A DNA stretch of 64,000 bases from Labrenzia sp. PHM005 (GTDB lineage: Bacteria > Pseudomonadota > Alphaproteobacteria > Rhizobiales > Stappiaceae): positions 1,358,501 to 1,422,500 of the forward strand of contig NZ_CP041191.1 of the NCBI RefSeq assembly GCF_006517275.1, in the 5' to 3' direction. Shown here piece after piece: positions 63,040 to 64,000 of this stretch. The stretch's first letter is position 1. Each line of letters starts with the position of its first letter. The position numbers were made by a program, and so were the translations under genes. Below the pieces are notes generated by a model. It had not been told where the DNA came from and did not search any database. It saw only the letters and a list, made by a program, of their open reading frames with translations.

Positions 63040-63456
63040 ATGGTTGGAGAAATCCTGCAAACGCTGGAGCAATACGCACAAGCCTATTGTGCCAAGGATC
63101 TTGATGGCCTCATGGCCTTGTTTGATGACGGCGACGACATCACAGTCATTGGAACCGGCTCAGACGAGTTGTGCGCAGGCCCTCAGGCGATAAGGGATTT
63201 GTTTGCCCGGAATTTCGAGGAAGCCTCGGCCGAAAGGTTTGAGTGGCATTGGACGAAGACAACTGTCCGAGATACCGCTGCCGTGGTCGCAACCACTTTG
63301 ACGATCCATCTTGATCTTGATGGTGAAAAGCTTTCTGTTCCCCTTCGTTGGACTGTCGTTCTCCGCAGAAGTGGTGATCGATGGTTATGGTTGCACCGGC
63401 ATGCTTCCTCCGCTGCTGGCAACCAGGAAGAGGGGGCAGCCTATCCAACAAAGTGA
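63040..63456 (+). CDS. SnoaL/NTF2-like protein (DUF4440-type)
   Basis: A 138-residue protein of the NTF2-like cone fold. It shows the standard order: helix (LEQYAQAYCAKDLDGLMALF), then DDITVIGTGSDE, GPQAIRDLFARNF and the curved sheet ending WTVVLRRSGDRWLWLHRHAS. Such proteins may be enzymes or binding proteins and their role cannot be read from sequence. ATG 63040 is preferred over the overlapping GTG 63037. Confidence 0.82.
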   Translation: MVGEILQTLEQYAQAYCAKDLDGLMALFDDGDDITVIGTGSDELCAGPQAIRDLFARNFEEASAERFEWHWTKTTVRDTAAVVATTLTIHLDLDGEKLSVPLRWTVVLRRSGDRWLWLHRHASSAAGNQEEGAAYPTK

Positions 63457-63535
63457 CCTTTGTTGCCGCGACGCTCAAAATGCTCCGCGGTTGATAGGCT
63501 GGTCGCTACTTGTGAAACTAGGGTTCAAACTCAAA

Positions 63536-64000
63536 CTATTGGCCCGGTTTTGGATTCGCAAGAATAAGTGACCAGAAAACCTTGTGTTTGGCAGTGGAGG
63601 AATAAGCCGTTGCAATGCCAAGCCGTGTTGCGTTTTTTGCCAGCAGCACTTGATTGTGTTTGGGGGATTCCCGCCAACCGGAGAAAGCTTCGGCAAATGT
63701 TCGATAGCCGGCACTGACATTTTCAGACGCGGCTGTTTTGGGTTCCCCAATGGCGGCGAGACGGGTTTCCAGTTTTAGATTGTGCGCAAGCGACGCCCGG
63801 ACTGAGCCGGCTGATGCCATGGCATTGGCCTGTGTCTGCGCTATGGAACTCAATTGCGGGTCCGGTGTCACGGCTGGAAGGCCATTGTTGATCCGGTATT
63901 GAGAAATCATCTGGGCCGCGGTCGCTGCATCAACCTGGCCATCTGTTTTTGCAAGATCTTGATAAAACGGCGGTGTTTGCAGTCTTTCGCTCATACAGGC
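63536..64000 (-). CDS. CAP-domain (SCP-like) protein, probable lipoprotein, 5' end outside window
   Basis: A CAP/PR-1 superfamily domain: MISQYRINNGLPAVTPDPQL, ANAMASAG, SLAHNL, SENVSAGYRTFAEAFSGWRESPKHN and the final FWSLILA are the expected CAP1-CAP4-like segments. The conserved His is in LAHNL. The in-frame Met 63994 is not a credible start: it is preceded by Ala-Cys at the very edge of the window, the end of a lipobox. So the gene most likely continues beyond base 64000 with a lipoprotein signal. Confidence 0.8.
   Translation of the reverse strand, partial: ACMSERLQTPPFYQDLAKTDGQVDAATAAQMISQYRINNGLPAVTPDPQLSSIAQTQANAMASAGSVRASLAHNLKLETRLAAIGEPKTAASENVSAGYRTFAEAFSGWRESPKHNQVLLAKNATRLGIATAYSSTAKHKVFWSLILANPKPGQ

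Overview
The window is chromosomal DNA of moderately high GC from an alphaproteobacterium. The best guess is the Stappiaceae (Roseibium/Labrenzia-like). Support comes from the bolA / DnaJ-like / cobS / cobT cluster of aerobic cobalamin synthesis, the small membrane-protein gene overlapping xerD, the aroK-aroB-CorC cluster, a mesaconyl-CoA hydratase of the ethylmalonyl-CoA pathway, an IalB-family protein and an ECF11-like sigma factor. The species call is inference from gene content. No rRNA or tRNA gene was recognised.

Layout. 1-8.9 kb: end of a DUF1223 gene, a cation efflux transporter, a lone sugar-type ABC permease with a HAD phosphatase, an acyl-CoA synthetase, xerD with its small overlapping partner, then aroK-aroB-corC. 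8.9-20.4 kb: a periplasmic binding protein, bolA, DnaJ-like, cobS, cobT, a phytase-like esterase, GNAT, a queuosine-precursor transporter, rpmB, DUF3108, accA and a YafK-type L,D-transpeptidase lipoprotein. 20.4-27.2 kb: an HD-domain oxygenase-like protein, a secreted amidase with a LuxR-type regulator, mesaconyl-CoA hydratase, and an AraC regulator divergent from an NAD(P)H-binding/DUF4345 pair.

27.2-32.1 kb is the accessory part. A hydantoinase/oxoprolinase gene lies between two direct copies of a 254-bp repeat. After it come six 26-bp palindromic (REP-like) units, four of which form two equal 170-bp inverted pairs. A GIY-YIG nuclease gene sits exactly between those pairs, and an AT-rich orphan gene with a PD-(D/E)XK-like signature lies directly beside the second.

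32.1-47.4 kb: typA, a MarR/MFS efflux pair, folP-folK, a PagL-like lipid A deacylase, a QueG-like ferredoxin, argG, a DUF3302-HlyD-NodT export operon, and a TetR gene divergent from isoquinoline-oxidoreductase-type iorAB, followed by a cupin. 47.4-64 kb: a chemoreceptor, a GlxA-type regulator divergent from an alpha/beta hydrolase with two usable starts, rlmN, IalB, an ECF sigma factor without a visible anti-sigma gene, an RNA methyltransferase, a quinone oxidoreductase, an (R)-amine-transaminase-like enzyme, an Asp-nucleophile alpha/beta hydrolase divergent from a CGNR regulator, exonuclease III, a GH25 lysozyme lipoprotein, small secreted proteins, and a CAP-domain lipoprotein cut by the window end.

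Most of the window is ordinary housekeeping and small-molecule metabolism. The strongest candidate for something undescribed is the REP/GIY-YIG/PD-(D/E)XK-like locus at 29.9-32.0 kb.
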